This document shows positions 45,989 to 56,299 of a stretch of DNA of 64,000 nucleotides, in pieces. The position numbers were made by a program, and so were the translations under genes. The number at the start of each line of letters is the position of its first letter. Positions within the stretch are counted from its first letter, which is position 1. Origin of the DNA: Ulota crispa (taxonomy: Eukaryota; Streptophyta; Bryopsida; Orthotrichales; Orthotrichaceae). The stretch covers positions 3,240,727 to 3,304,726 of the forward strand of contig OY987245.1 in the NCBI GenBank assembly GCA_963920765.1. Reading direction: 5' to 3'. Below the pieces are notes generated by a model. That model made no database searches, was not told the DNA's origin, and saw nothing but the letters and a program-made list of their open reading frames with translations.

Positions 45989-47686
45989 ATGGAGAGAGTG
46001 TTACTGTCTGGGGGAACGTTTGTCAGCGTCAAAGCAGGGTTCCCGGCATCTTACGCAATGGCAATGTCACTATGGGCAATTGCCAGTTATTTGGAGAATT
46101 TACGGGCTGATCGTGCTCGTAGACATCCAGAATTGTACGATACAGCAGGGTGCAGAGCGAGATCGCGAAAATCGGCGTTAGCATGTGAGAAATCGTGGTC
46201 CGTATGGAAGGCGGTGACATCGCAAGAAGTGCGAGCCAGCAACTTGCCGTTGATATACGTCGACGTAATTCGTAAACGCATCAGCGAGGAAAGGAAGGCG
46301 TTTTACGAGGATTTTTGTGGACTAGGAATGGGAGTGGTGCTTGGACCTGGAACGGCAGTTTTCAAATGGGAGCAAGTGCATTATGATGTGGTTAGGCGTG
46401 TCATCGAGAAACTGATAGTGCTGTTGGGATCCAGCACAATGCAAGCTGAAGAGGATGTGTTTAAACAAACTGAAGCGGTGGAGCGGATGTACGAAGCAGA
46501 AGTACAAGACAGCGTGCTACGGAGGTCACGGTGGGATGTGCTCGTGGAGGACTTGTGTTCTTCCCTGCTGGCATCTACACGGCAGGAGGATCTTGAGCAA
46601 TCCTTTTCAGCAATATCGACGCTTTTGTACGCGGTGGTGGTGTCCTCTGTGTCGCTGCTCGTGTTTGTGTACCGATATCTCACTGGCTATGTCGACACAG
46701 GGGGCACCTTGACATGTTCGTCGGGTTCTGTCCAGTTCAGAGCCATCTTCATCTCCGTCGTACTCTTTGACGGGGCATACGTTTGGATCAAGTTCCGAGA
46801 CGCAGCCTCCACGTCAAGCGGAGGAAAGCGCAGATCTCGAGAGGACAGGGTGTCCTCTAAACCTAAGAAAATCGAAGTCAAATACAGACCTCCGGGTCAG
46901 TCTGGAAGACAAATTTATCTCGGCACGTGCAGTACCGTTGATGAAGCGGCGATCATGAGGCAAATAGCTGCATTTTTGTACGGGCGGGACGAAGGGCAGT
47001 TGGCGCTTGGAGATGGTCTGGTCTTCCAGGTTCCAGCAACGTTACGAGAGGAAGGGGAAGGCCTGTCCGTGGAGGAAAAGAGAGTATGGGTCCGAGATAA
47101 AGTCAAGGAGGTGTACCAGTCTTTCACAAACGCGAAGGCCATTGACCCCGCTTCTCTGCATCCTTCTGAAGATGCTGCCAAGTATATTTCCTTCTTAAAT
47201 GAGCACCTTCTTGGATCTCCAGCGCAGGAAATCCCGGTTTCAGAGGCAGTACCGGGTTCGGAGGATGTTTACAACGGTGCTGCAACTTGGAATGATCTGT
47301 GTATGGGCGAGGGTGGTGTGCTACAGGGGTCTGTTTTTGGTGAGGGGGCAATGGTGAGCTCTTTTCTGCCCGCTCAGGAAGGAATGCAGAAATTGGACGT
47401 GGCAACATCGGCTGGGGTTAACTTTGGCATGGCAGAGTCGAAACCTAATGTGTTTGCCATGATGGTAATCAGTTGCAAAGATAAGGAGATTCAGGAATTG
47501 AAGCAAAAGAATCAGAGAAAGAAGCAAAAGATTGAGGAGAAGGAGCAGAAGAATCAGGAATTGGAGCAGAGACTACGAGAGCAAGATAGTAGGATTGTCC
47601 AGTTGGAACGTGAGAATGAGCTTTTAAGAGCTTTGACTCGTGTTGATCCTCAGATGAAGGAGCTTGATTTGGATGGATTAGCGTAG
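45989..47686 (+). CDS. Gene X: intronless 565-residue protein of unknown function
   Basis: Uninterrupted ATG-to-TAG frame, more G+C-rich than its AT-rich surroundings, with a TATA-driven leader and a conserved paralogue in unit A. By eye: a charged N-terminal region (1-205) with FYEDFCGLGMGV at 105-116; one clear hydrophobic segment (212-228, LLYAVVVSSVSLLVFVY) and a weaker one (251-267); a basic patch (280-296); then YRPPGQSGRQIYLGTCSTVD and EAAIMRQIAAFLYG (299-332), which recalls the second half of an AP2/ERF domain (WLGTF-T-EEAA--YD-AA). The C-terminal part has a lysine/glutamine/glutamate coiled coil (about 497-548) ending ERENELLRAL, then LDLDGLA. It could be a membrane-tethered DNA-binding protein, but the AP2 resemblance is weak and the first half is not recognised. 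The neighbour YEATS gene converges on it. Confidence 0.75.
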   Translation: MERVLLSGGTFVSVKAGFPASYAMAMSLWAIASYLENLRADRARRHPELYDTAGCRARSRKSALACEKSWSVWKAVTSQEVRASNLPLIYVDVIRKRISEERKAFYEDFCGLGMGVVLGPGTAVFKWEQVHYDVVRRVIEKLIVLLGSSTMQAEEDVFKQTEAVERMYEAEVQDSVLRRSRWDVLVEDLCSSLLASTRQEDLEQSFSAISTLLYAVVVSSVSLLVFVYRYLTGYVDTGGTLTCSSGSVQFRAIFISVVLFDGAYVWIKFRDAASTSSGGKRRSREDRVSSKPKKIEVKYRPPGQSGRQIYLGTCSTVDEAAIMRQIAAFLYGRDEGQLALGDGLVFQVPATLREEGEGLSVEEKRVWVRDKVKEVYQSFTNAKAIDPASLHPSEDAAKYISFLNEHLLGSPAQEIPVSEAVPGSEDVYNGAATWNDLCMGEGGVLQGSVFGEGAMVSSFLPAQEGMQKLDVATSAGVNFGMAESKPNVFAMMVISCKDKEIQELKQKNQRKKQKIEEKEQKNQELEQRLREQDSRIVQLERENELLRALTRVDPQMKELDLDGLA

Positions 47687-49313
47687 AAATACACGGAATT
47701 GGCTTGACAGTTGTTTTATCAGTACTGTGACGTGTCATGATATGTGGTTATCCACTGTAAATATATATATTTCCGATTGCCGTAAGTGTGATTTGGAGCT
47801 GTAGGTTGTTGTGAACGGAACTTTTTCTATGCAATTTTCTAGCCTCACTGTGACCTAATGTTGACTCTGGCTACCTCAGCAGCCAACACTTCAAAAACTG
47901 GGTGAGAAATAGTGAATGAAATCGTCAAATTCCTCTCAAACTCACACTAGGTCTGCAAGTATTGGATGAAGTATACTAACGTTAAGAGATTTTATGGATG
48001 AAAGTGCACGCGTGATGATTCAATGTCTTTTTCCTTACCTGCTTGCATTTCTAGGTGCATTTTCCTTTGTGAATGTGAGCTGCATGAATCTCACATGCAT
48101 GGTCCATCAGTTGAATTCCAATTTCTGTTTGTTTGTCATGGAAACTGTGTTGCTAAAACTACCGGTACATGATTGCCCAATTTGGCCCTACTCACAAATA
48201 AACCTCCACACCTTTCCTTCTATGAGCAAAGCTTCAACGTTAGAGGTTTCTGCTGGGGGTTTTGCGATTAATACCCTGCAACTTTTCTTCAAATTTTCAT
48301 TGTCCTATTTGTCCTTTACTGGTTCCTTTACACAACAGTCTATTACTGAGTTCGTTCTATGTTAAAGGTGGTTCTTATGCTGTCAAGAACGTGTACTCTA
48401 GCTGTATGTTCACTCCATGTCAACTTTGGATGTGATGGAAATGAGTAATTTTTATTACATTACCTTTTAAGCTTACGCTCTATATCTGGAGTTTAGACGA
48501 TCACAGGGGACATTGCGTGGATAACATAAGATGTTTTCAACTACAGAAAATTGGTCGTGCATTTCTTGGGAAGTTAATTACTCTATAGCTAATTACGAAG
48601 GAAAAGACATGATTCATAGGAGCAGTCAACGAGATGAACTTTACGTTTTAAAATATGATCGTTATTTGCTGCAGATGCGATGAACCTTCAGTCCAGCCAC
48701 GGCATCCCATATACTTTTCTCTTTACCTGCTATACAAAATATCTAAAGTAGAAGTCCTATAGTTTCATCGTAAACGAAGTTTGAGAAACAATTGTATGCG
48801 CTGAAACAGCAAAGAATAAGAAGAAACGAATCTTGCACTTCGAAAACAAGTCACTCCAGAATAATCTAAACGACGATTTCTTTTCTAAATGTTCAAGCAC
48901 AGTACCCTTCCAAAAAAGTCCGACATAAAATCTCCTAGTTTTGAACTATTTACAGAAACTTCGAACAGCCAGCTCTCATTGCCAACTCAATCAAGCATTA
49001 AAGAGGGAAATGGACGAAGGAAGATTTCATGTTCGCTTTAAGTACTTATGCGGTGTCCAATATCTCAAAAATGTACCACCACTCCCTGCAACAACAATGA
49101 TACACCGTCAAGCTCATATCCGTAGAACATCTACCCCGGTGCTTCTGACAAAATAGCACCTTGTGAACAAGAAAGTGCAAGAAAAGCTGGAAAGGAACCA
49201 AGGACAAACCAGACGAGATCCAACCTGAATATCTGGGAAGAAAATGCACGCCTGGATATAAACAGCTGGATCAAAAGTACAGGTACATGAACAGCTTGGA
49301 TTCCCGTCACATG
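47687..49313. other. Space between converging gene X-B and YEATS
   Basis: No additional gene seen. The first part is the gene X 3' flank, conserved with 37703-39263 in unit A; the last part is the YEATS 3' UTR. It contains the empty sites for three insertions found elsewhere (about 48630, about 49130 and about 49285). Confidence 0.6.
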
Positions 49314-52274
49314 TTAACGTGTGGTAGCTTTTATACGTAGAATTTCGTTCTCTATTGCACCAAGGTCTTTCTTCAACTTCGAAGCTGTTGCCCAGACCTG
49401 CAACAAGAAACACAAAAAGCAAGAAACTTGTTACAACTACTTGTGGTTATCAAATCGTTATTCAAAGGTCGAAGAATGCGCTTATCCTAGACAGGAAAAC
49501 AGAAAGAAACATTAAGAACAGGGACTTTGTTCAATATTTGTTGTTGAATTAGAAACCGGAGAACAAGAGTGGTCCATTTTCCACAACCTGCTGGCGAGCA
49601 GCAGTAAGTAAGCTCAAATCCTCAGCTTCTGAGTGCTTCGTAAACCACAGTCCCAGTGCATGATCCTTTGTATCTCCTCCCTTCCTTTCCAAGGAACTTT
49701 CTCCAACTGCACCACTCCAACACACAACGAAGTTACTTCCAGATATATAGAAACACCAACAGTTGTCAACCGCTATCAAATGGGCTTATAGACTCCAAAA
49801 ACTAGCAAGTTGGTTCTCATCCAAAAGCTCGGTTCCTAATTAGAAAGTACCTCAATAACACCAAATACGTTTCAAGTTTATTAAATGATTTTCATCTCAG
49901 AAAACAGAAGAGAAGGCCCTGAAACTCAGGCACAAGCAAACCTGGGAGAGCAAGTGGCGAGGTCGGACTCCCCAGAACTCGAACAGCCGGATGGTTCCGT
50001 AGGCGTCCAAAGGATGCGTCCATGGGCTCTGAAAGCACTATTTCATCGTAGGACTCCACCACAACAGGCTTCTTCGTGGTTTGTGGAACTGACTCGTCGT
50101 CTGCGTACAGTTTCAGATGGTGAAACCTGCACGCTTCGATCACAACAGTGAAAACCCAATGCCCCAACACAAGTACAACTGGTAAAAAAGAAGAAGTCTA
50201 CTTTCGAGGATTTGTAGAAAATCACAAGTTTTCTAACTATAAAGGTTGAAATTAGCTCAGAAACCTGGAACATCTCCTCCTTCTTATAGGGTTATACATG
50301 ATACCGCAAACAGTAAGCACTTCCCTTCACAAAGTTAGATCTAAATTTAGAAAAAGCATGAGGAAGTAAATTTTCAAGCTACAACCCGAAAATGAAATTG
50401 AGTGCGAAGCAGTCCAATGAGACAAAGTGTTTGTTGTTTTTCCTGCAAGGTCGACAATTTCTACTACAAATACGTTGAAAAAACATGAAAAAAAACGTAC
50501 AGCTCCAAAGGTTTCTCTCCAACGTCTGGATGAAAATAGATGGTGATGCCGATTTCAAACTCGCCCCATCCTGACTCGGAAAGCTCAAATGGAGCGGCTT
50601 CTATTGTTCTGGTGGGCTTCTCAAAGCTGGGGTGGAGCTGAAAGACGACCTTCTTGATCAGAACACTCAGGTCTTCATTGTTCGCACTCCGAACATACGT
50701 TGTCCATTTATGAGTGCTCCTGCAGTTATCATTCCTTGCTTCAGAGGCAAAACCAAAATCGCATACAGTTGCTGCCCAGCATAACATCTCTCTCTTTAAA
50801 CAGTTTACAATACAGAAATGCCTACAATTGAGCAATAAGAGGATCCTAAAAACCTAATCGGCAATCAGTGTATTGATAGCCGGTGAAAATGCCAAAAAAA
50901 CCGGTTTAACTTTTAAACTATAGGATACAACCGGTCAAATTTTCAAGAGAATGTAGCATAAACAAAAGCCAATATCCGAATTAGGCATGTGAAAAACCGG
51001 TTCAATACGGGAATGACGGATAGTTGCCGGTAAAGCTAAAAACAACTCTCCGAACCCTGCTAAAACCGTTAAGGGTTCAATTCCGGTATCTTAAATTGAC
51101 TCTTGGTACCGACAGTAACTCGGTTGTTCATACACGAAAACTTGCTAAATGTAAGCATGATTTGATCAAATGTCTATAACCGTTGATTTGTGTATGGAAA
51201 TGAGGCTGTCTATAATAAAAATTTGATCTATGAATCTATTGCCTAAAGACCTCTCGAGGGTTCTATATTAATCTCCGACTTAAAGCATAACCCTACATAT
51301 TGGTTAAAATGGTTGAAAGAATAACTACCCTCTAACTTACAAACACTGTAAGGGAGAATATATGTTTTCAATAGCAGCTTTTGAGTGCAAATCATGAAAA
51401 GTAGAGAAGGAGAGAGAGAGAGAAGACTTACTCAGCGGCCTTCTTTCCAAGCCAAAAGGCGATGGAGCCATAGACGATGGGGATAGTGATATCTACCCCT
51501 TTCACTCGTCCAACCATTGGCTGCAAACGCACCTTTCAAGCAAGTATAAGAAACCTCTCGTCGAAGCAACAAAGAAGCACAAAGCTCGAGGAGGCAGGAA
51601 ACAGAAACCATGGAGAGATTTGGAAAATGCACCTTCTTGTCGGTCTCATCCGCCAAGCGGGCGGTTTTAACGCGCTGCATCCGTTGAATAGCGCTCACTT
51701 CCGTTTGCTCGATTCCGTATTTCTTGCCAACCACAGATTGTGACAGTTTCCCGCGCAGCGCTACGATTTCGTTGATCTACGCAGTTCCGGAATCCGAAAG
51801 ATACAGCAAAAATAGCGTCAGACTCGAGCGGAAGTGGTCGAACCCTAAGAAATGCGCTGCGAAATTGATAAGAGGGACGGACTGAGGAAATCTATCGCAT
51901 CGCTGTTGTTGTTGTTGTTGTTGTGCAAGCAATGGCAAGATTTTAGTGATTTGTACGACTGGACGAGTCTAACTATCGAGAGAGAGAAACGTGAGAATGC
52001 GACGAATCAGAAGGAGAAAGGGAATTGGACGATACGGACGCGCGCATTGGAAGGGGCGGGGGCAGAAGGGAGAGAAGGAAACCTAAGTGCGGAAATCATA
52101 ACAGGCTATGGAGGAGAGGAGCGACGTGTTGCAAGCTACCTCATCAGTGGAAAGGTCATGAAGACGTCGCTTGCGCTTGGAAGAAGCAGTGGCTCCGCCG
52201 CTGGATCCAGCACTTGTGGTGGACCCCGAAGGAATCTGAAGGGACGACGCGGGTGACGGCGGCAGCGCGGCCAT
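49314..52274 (-). CDS. GAS41: YEATS-domain protein, GAS41/YAF9 type
   Basis: Chromatin reader of acylated histone lysines; in the family it is a subunit of SWR1 and NuA4-type complexes. Seven exons on the minus strand: 52274-52140, 51776-51633, 51520-51432, 50719-50501, 50126-49942, 49706-49588, 49397-49314; 975 nt, 324 residues, all phases consistent. The YEATS domain (about 100-220) shows [57 protein letters not shown] and HHLKLYADD. After it come [17 protein letters not shown] and the family signature [20 protein letters not shown]; exon 7 encodes the C-terminal coiled coil ([19 protein letters not shown]). Exon 4 ends at the GTACGT donor. Upstream of 52274 the frame stays open only through non-ATG codons, so this ATG is chosen. 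Residues 1-93 form an extension longer than in Arabidopsis. Exons 5-7 were duplicated to the left twice. Confidence 0.92.
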
Positions 52275-52898
52275 GTCTCTGGCACTCACCACCGTTCGTT
52301 ACAACCACACGCGCGCCTTTCCTTGCTCTCCACTTTTCGGTTCGATTGGATGATGCCGGTCCTTCGCCAAGCCCTAACTCCCCCAAAAGATCCCCGATTT
52401 TCAAACCCTAAGGACGGAAAAAGTCAGCACGTGCCGACACCATCCACATCTCCATCGCGCATCCCCCCTACACGAGGCCTGCACAGATCGAGCTCACTCG
52501 ATCACTCGCAAACTCAAGTGTCGGTGGTGACATTGCGAAATTCGCGCTTCGGTCCGATCGAATCCACCTCCACATCACGACGACGACGACGACGAAGCGC
52601 CACGCTCATCCACCCCTGCCTCTATCAGCGCGGGTCCTGTACCCGCGTCCCGCACTCTTGAATTCACAAACGAAGTGGAAGTTACTCGCATTAGCGCCGA
52701 CCTTTTTCCTCTTTTCTCCTATTTTTTTTTTGCTTTTTTCGTTACCGGCACTGTAGCGATTTCTGCTTTCAATGTGCCGCGGACTACCGGCCTTGTCGCG
52801 AATCTATTGCACGGGAAGAGGTGCGTCTGCTTCGTAGCGATTCTTCCCGGCTTGTAGCCATTTGAGTTTCCCACTAGGGTTTGCAATTTGCCCGGGAA

Positions 52899-52922
52899 GC
52901 AGCAGCAGCAGCAGCAGCAGCA
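52899..52922 (+). repeat. (GCA)8 trinucleotide repeat
   Basis: Eight perfect GCA units, in the presumed 5' UTR of the RING gene, outside the coding frame. Confidence 0.9.
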
Positions 52923-52959
52923 ATTATCGTTTCGAGAGCTTGAAAATTGAGGAACATCG

Positions 52960-53043
52960 ATGGCGTTGAAGGCGGACCGCGAAGTGGATGTCGCGCGTGG
53001 CGAGGAGAAAGGCGCCACCTGCGTTGTTCGGGTGAGATTCTAG
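52960..53043 (+). CDS. Upstream ORF of 27 codons before the RING gene
   Basis: An ATG frame (MALKADREVDVARGEEKGAT...) ends at a TAG 14 nt before the main ATG. A GTGAGA donor-like word near its end leaves open that it is a first exon instead. It is in a different frame from the RING protein, so it would act as a regulatory uORF if the leader is unspliced. Confidence 0.35.
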   Translation: MALKADREVDVARGEEKGATCVVRVRF

Positions 53044-53057
53044 GGTTTGGAGTTGCA

Positions 53058-53855
53058 ATGGCCGGAATGAGCGGCGCAGGAGGGGAATCGTGTCCGATTT
53101 GCTTGGAAGCCGTGACAGGGGAGGCCTTCTTAGACCAATGCTTCCACCGCTTCTGCTACCACTGCATCCTGCAATGGTCGGAGATGGTGCTCACGGCCTC
53201 ATCAGCCAAGACCGGCAACAACGCCAAGCTTCCTGTTCCTCCGCTCGAGTGTCCCCTTTGTAAAACGCACTACACGTCCATCGTCCACGATCTAGTGTCC
53301 GGCACCAAGTTTCAACGCGATTTTCTGCTCGCCCCCGATGGACGCCAGTTCCGCCTCTTGGAAGCGCACCGGCGCCGTTTGGCAGCGTATCACAAATCCG
53401 AAGCTCCTTCAACGAATCCGGTTCCCACGCGATCCGTGGTGAAGGCCAACAAGTGGCTGCCGTGCTGGACACGACGGGAGCTGGAGGCGTTGATGCAGGA
53501 CGACGATGTGGCCATGGTGGTGCACCATGTGGTCGGCGTTGTGGATTCTCTGCAGAAGCGATCGCGAGGATTCCTGTTTCGCCCTGACGCATCCACCGCC
53601 AAGGATACCACTTGGAAGAACTGGTGCACCGCCGTTGCTGCGGCGGTGCGACCCTTCGTGTTTGAAGACGCCGAGACGTTCGCCGTGGAGCTCTGGAAGT
53701 TCCTGGATGCCGGAGTGGACATCGCTTTCTACGACCAACGCGTACTGGACTCCGAAACCAAGCTCCCAGACGCTGCTGCTCCTGCTGCTGCAACTCCAGT
53801 GGCGGAGACGACGACGCCCATGCTCCTCGACGACGATATCGAGTGCGGCGGATAG
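53058..53855 (+). CDS. C3HC4 RING protein, Topors-like E3 ligase
   Basis: A 265-residue intronless protein. The RING finger is at the N terminus with all eight ligands: C12, C15, C28, H30, C33, C36, C65, C68 (SCPICLEAV, LDQCFHRFCYHCILQW, ECPLCK). The spacing, the FLDQCFHRFC core and the TSIVHDL stretch after the last pair resemble the RING of Topors, a ubiquitin and SUMO E3 ligase. The loop between C36 and C65 is longer than usual. The C-terminal region (FRLLEAHRRRLAAYH, KWLPCWTRRELEALMQDDD, FVFEDAETFAVELWKFL) is presumably helical and not assigned. The reading frame extends further upstream without ATG; the ATG at 53058 is chosen because it directly precedes the RING. It probably binds an E2 enzyme; the substrate is unknown. 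Confidence 0.85.
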   Translation: MAGMSGAGGESCPICLEAVTGEAFLDQCFHRFCYHCILQWSEMVLTASSAKTGNNAKLPVPPLECPLCKTHYTSIVHDLVSGTKFQRDFLLAPDGRQFRLLEAHRRRLAAYHKSEAPSTNPVPTRSVVKANKWLPCWTRRELEALMQDDDVAMVVHHVVGVVDSLQKRSRGFLFRPDASTAKDTTWKNWCTAVAAAVRPFVFEDAETFAVELWKFLDAGVDIAFYDQRVLDSETKLPDAAAPAAATPVAETTTPMLLDDDIECGG

Positions 53856-55405
53856 CTTGCTTACCATGACGCCGATCTTCGAAATCCGGTGCTTCGAAAC
53901 AGGCTCATCTCTGAAACAGCTCATCTTCGAACCCGCCTTGTCAATGCAAGTTTCTCATCACGAAGAATTCCCAGTAAGTTTTTGAGTGCTCATGATCAAA
54001 GCAATTCCTGTGATGCCAAAAACGAAATATCTGTTGTAGACATGTCCTCTACCGCTCATCTCAAATCTTTGAATGGCTTAGCTAATTCAAACCTGTTTTC
54101 AAATATCGGAATCTTCCTACAACTATCCATGAAACAAAGGTTCAAGTGTTATGAGTATCTTTTGGCTTGCAGTGCGGTGAATGTTCAAACTTTCATAAAG
54201 AAACTAGTGCTTTCCATGAACTGCATATAGTTGCCTAGAGATTAAAAGCTTGTCACATCTAGAAACTCTCCTGCAATTCTGGATTTGACGATGAAGTGTC
54301 GATAAAGTCTTAAAATGGGAAGCATTTTTCTTACGTTCTTGGAACCACAATTTCTTTCAATGGCTTTTCCAAGGTGTTTAAGTGCATGTATTCATTTGTG
54401 CAAGCAGGGGGTGGACAGTTCTACCAAAAGAGCAAGGAACACCAATTCATGTGCATTAAGACTATTGTTATACGCTGATTTATGTTGAAGGTTCAGCTGT
54501 TGTAACTGAGCTCAGCTGCTTCAGGTATCATTCTTTGTATTATGTTTGTATTAAGGTGTAGATTATGCGTCATGCTGGATAATTTGTCTCTATTACTTTC
54601 GTACAACGCAACAATTCAGGATTTTAGTATGTTAGTAAATTGGTTTCGGGAATCATTATTTTTGTTACTTGGAAATCAAGTGGTTATAGTAGGCACTTGT
54701 TAGAAGAGCTTGACCTGTTGCCGTAGATTGGATTTTGTTATTACTTTTGTAGTGCTCAACGCCCCACAGACCAATAAACACAATTTGGATATCATGCTTT
54801 TTCAACAGTTTTGAGTAGGCCTTGTGGAGACTTTCTTTCCTCCGATTTTGTGTTATTTTTTGACTTATGCATGCAAAGTTCTTCATTGATTCTGGTGATG
54901 TCAAATTTGGTTTCATATGAATAGTTCTTTACGTAACTTGATCAGTCAAAGTGGTCGTTGTAATACAATGAACATTTGGGCTTTTAGAAGCCATTGGATG
55001 TGTAACATACCTGCAGATACTAAACCATGGTTTAGTGACTTTAGCAGTAGGGGTTGGTATGATACTGTGACATCCGTAGTAAATTAGAGTCTTGTTGCAT
55101 TCTCTTTGTAGGTTTATTTTGCGTGGTAGAATTTTTTTGTCAGTTCAGAATTCAACACAAAAAACGTAAGATCTTGAAGAAAATTGATTTGTGCACCACC
55201 TTATACAGTTTCATTAAGATCGAACAAGTGTAATTTCAAGATTACAATGATCAAGTTGATCACAAGTGTTGTAGTGAGTTACGTGAGGGGATAATGGACG
55301 TGAGGGGACAATGGTTTGTATACCAAGTTTTGGAAGTGTTTAAAAATTCTTAATCTTTTTTTTGGGTCAAATGGAACGTGAGTTTAGGATAAATTCAACA
55401 CAGTT
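53856..55405. other. 3' flank of the RING gene, no further gene
   Basis: Only short fortuitous frames. The first several hundred bases probably contain the 3' UTR of the RING gene. Confidence 0.55.
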
Positions 55406-56299
55406 TTAACTCCTAAATGCCCGAGGCACCAGAATCTGGTGTCCAAAAAAAATTCAGAAAACTTTGAAACCTTGTTGAAGGCACAGATTTTATTTTTTGG
55501 AAAAGTTGCATGTTGAAGTTAGCTTCACCATTCAAATTCAACTTCCTTCATATCTTATTTCATTTGTTTTTGGTGGAAGGTTAACTACAAGCATACATTT
55601 TTTATCATGGATAGTGTCATGAATAGTGTCACAAAGCCTATGAGAAGTTGCTACATTGAAAAGACAAGCATCAAGTTGAGCAAAAGGTGAAGATTTCTCT
55701 TGGGCACTCCCTTGGGCAATAAGGACCTTTTTTCTAAACTTTTGACATTTAACAAAATCTAAAAGTGCTTTTGGACTAATTTCACTTGGAATGCTTTTGT
55801 TATACTAATTAGAATCTATTCACCATTGAAAATTCTTTCATTCATAACGATTTTTGGTCAATAATTGAAGCTGAAAATTTTCTTTGTATTAGATGGTTGC
55901 ATTTTGACAATTGCATTGCAGGCTCATTTGTGAAATTGTGATCATGGATTTGGAAGAGGGGCCATTGGTATTGAAGTAACAACAATAAACACTAAAACAT
56001 CGTAAGTGGTTGTTTCCCAATTTTGTATCCAAAAGTCACCAATTTACATTATAAGTTTTGGGCAGCTCCAAAAAAAGCAAAAAAACCCATTTTCATCATC
56101 ATTCAATCACAAATATCCTGAAATTTGTGCAACCATTTTGGATTCTTTTTGGGTAGTGCCATCTAGAAACCTTGAAGTTCAAGATTCAACAATTACAATT
56201 TTGTTTTGATGTTTAATAATGATATTACAGGGACAATTCAAAATCTTCAAAACTACCTTCTAAAATCAAGAAAAATACCCTTGGGCATTTAGGGGTTAA
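55406..56299. mobile_element. 894-bp TTAA element
   Basis: Opens TTAACTCCTAAATGCCCGAG at 55406; closes cccttgggcatttaggggttaa at 56299. Inverted termini of about 20 bp, TTAA on both sides, no coding domain. Confidence 0.85.

Larger units (their letters stand above)
41963..50126 (+). repeat. Segmental duplication unit B
   Basis: Right-hand copy of the unit: repeat relics (41963-43695), two TTAA elements, CT-rich promoter tract, intact gene X and the 3' end of the complete YEATS gene. It begins with ataaagatgctaa immediately after the broken YEATS exon 5 of unit A, so the tandem junction is at about 41962. Confidence 0.85.
52275..53057. promoter_or_regulatory. Divergent promoter region, YEATS and RING genes
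   Basis: About 780 bp between two start codons pointing outward, markedly more G+C-rich than the rest of the window. It includes aaaccctaa (52403-52411, telo-box), ctagggttt (about 52874 and 53040), an (acg)n run at about 52576-52593, a gcgggt/acccgc hairpin near 52630, and a (gca)8 run. No clear TATA box for either gene. Confidence 0.55.

Noticed and set aside
52275-52292. Upstream start for the YEATS protein (VSARDM...)
   Set aside because: The codon there is GTG; the first ATG in frame is at 52274.
52947-53057. N-terminal extension of the RING protein
   Set aside because: The frame starts at TTG and has no ATG before 53058; the first ATG in the leader (52960) is in another frame.
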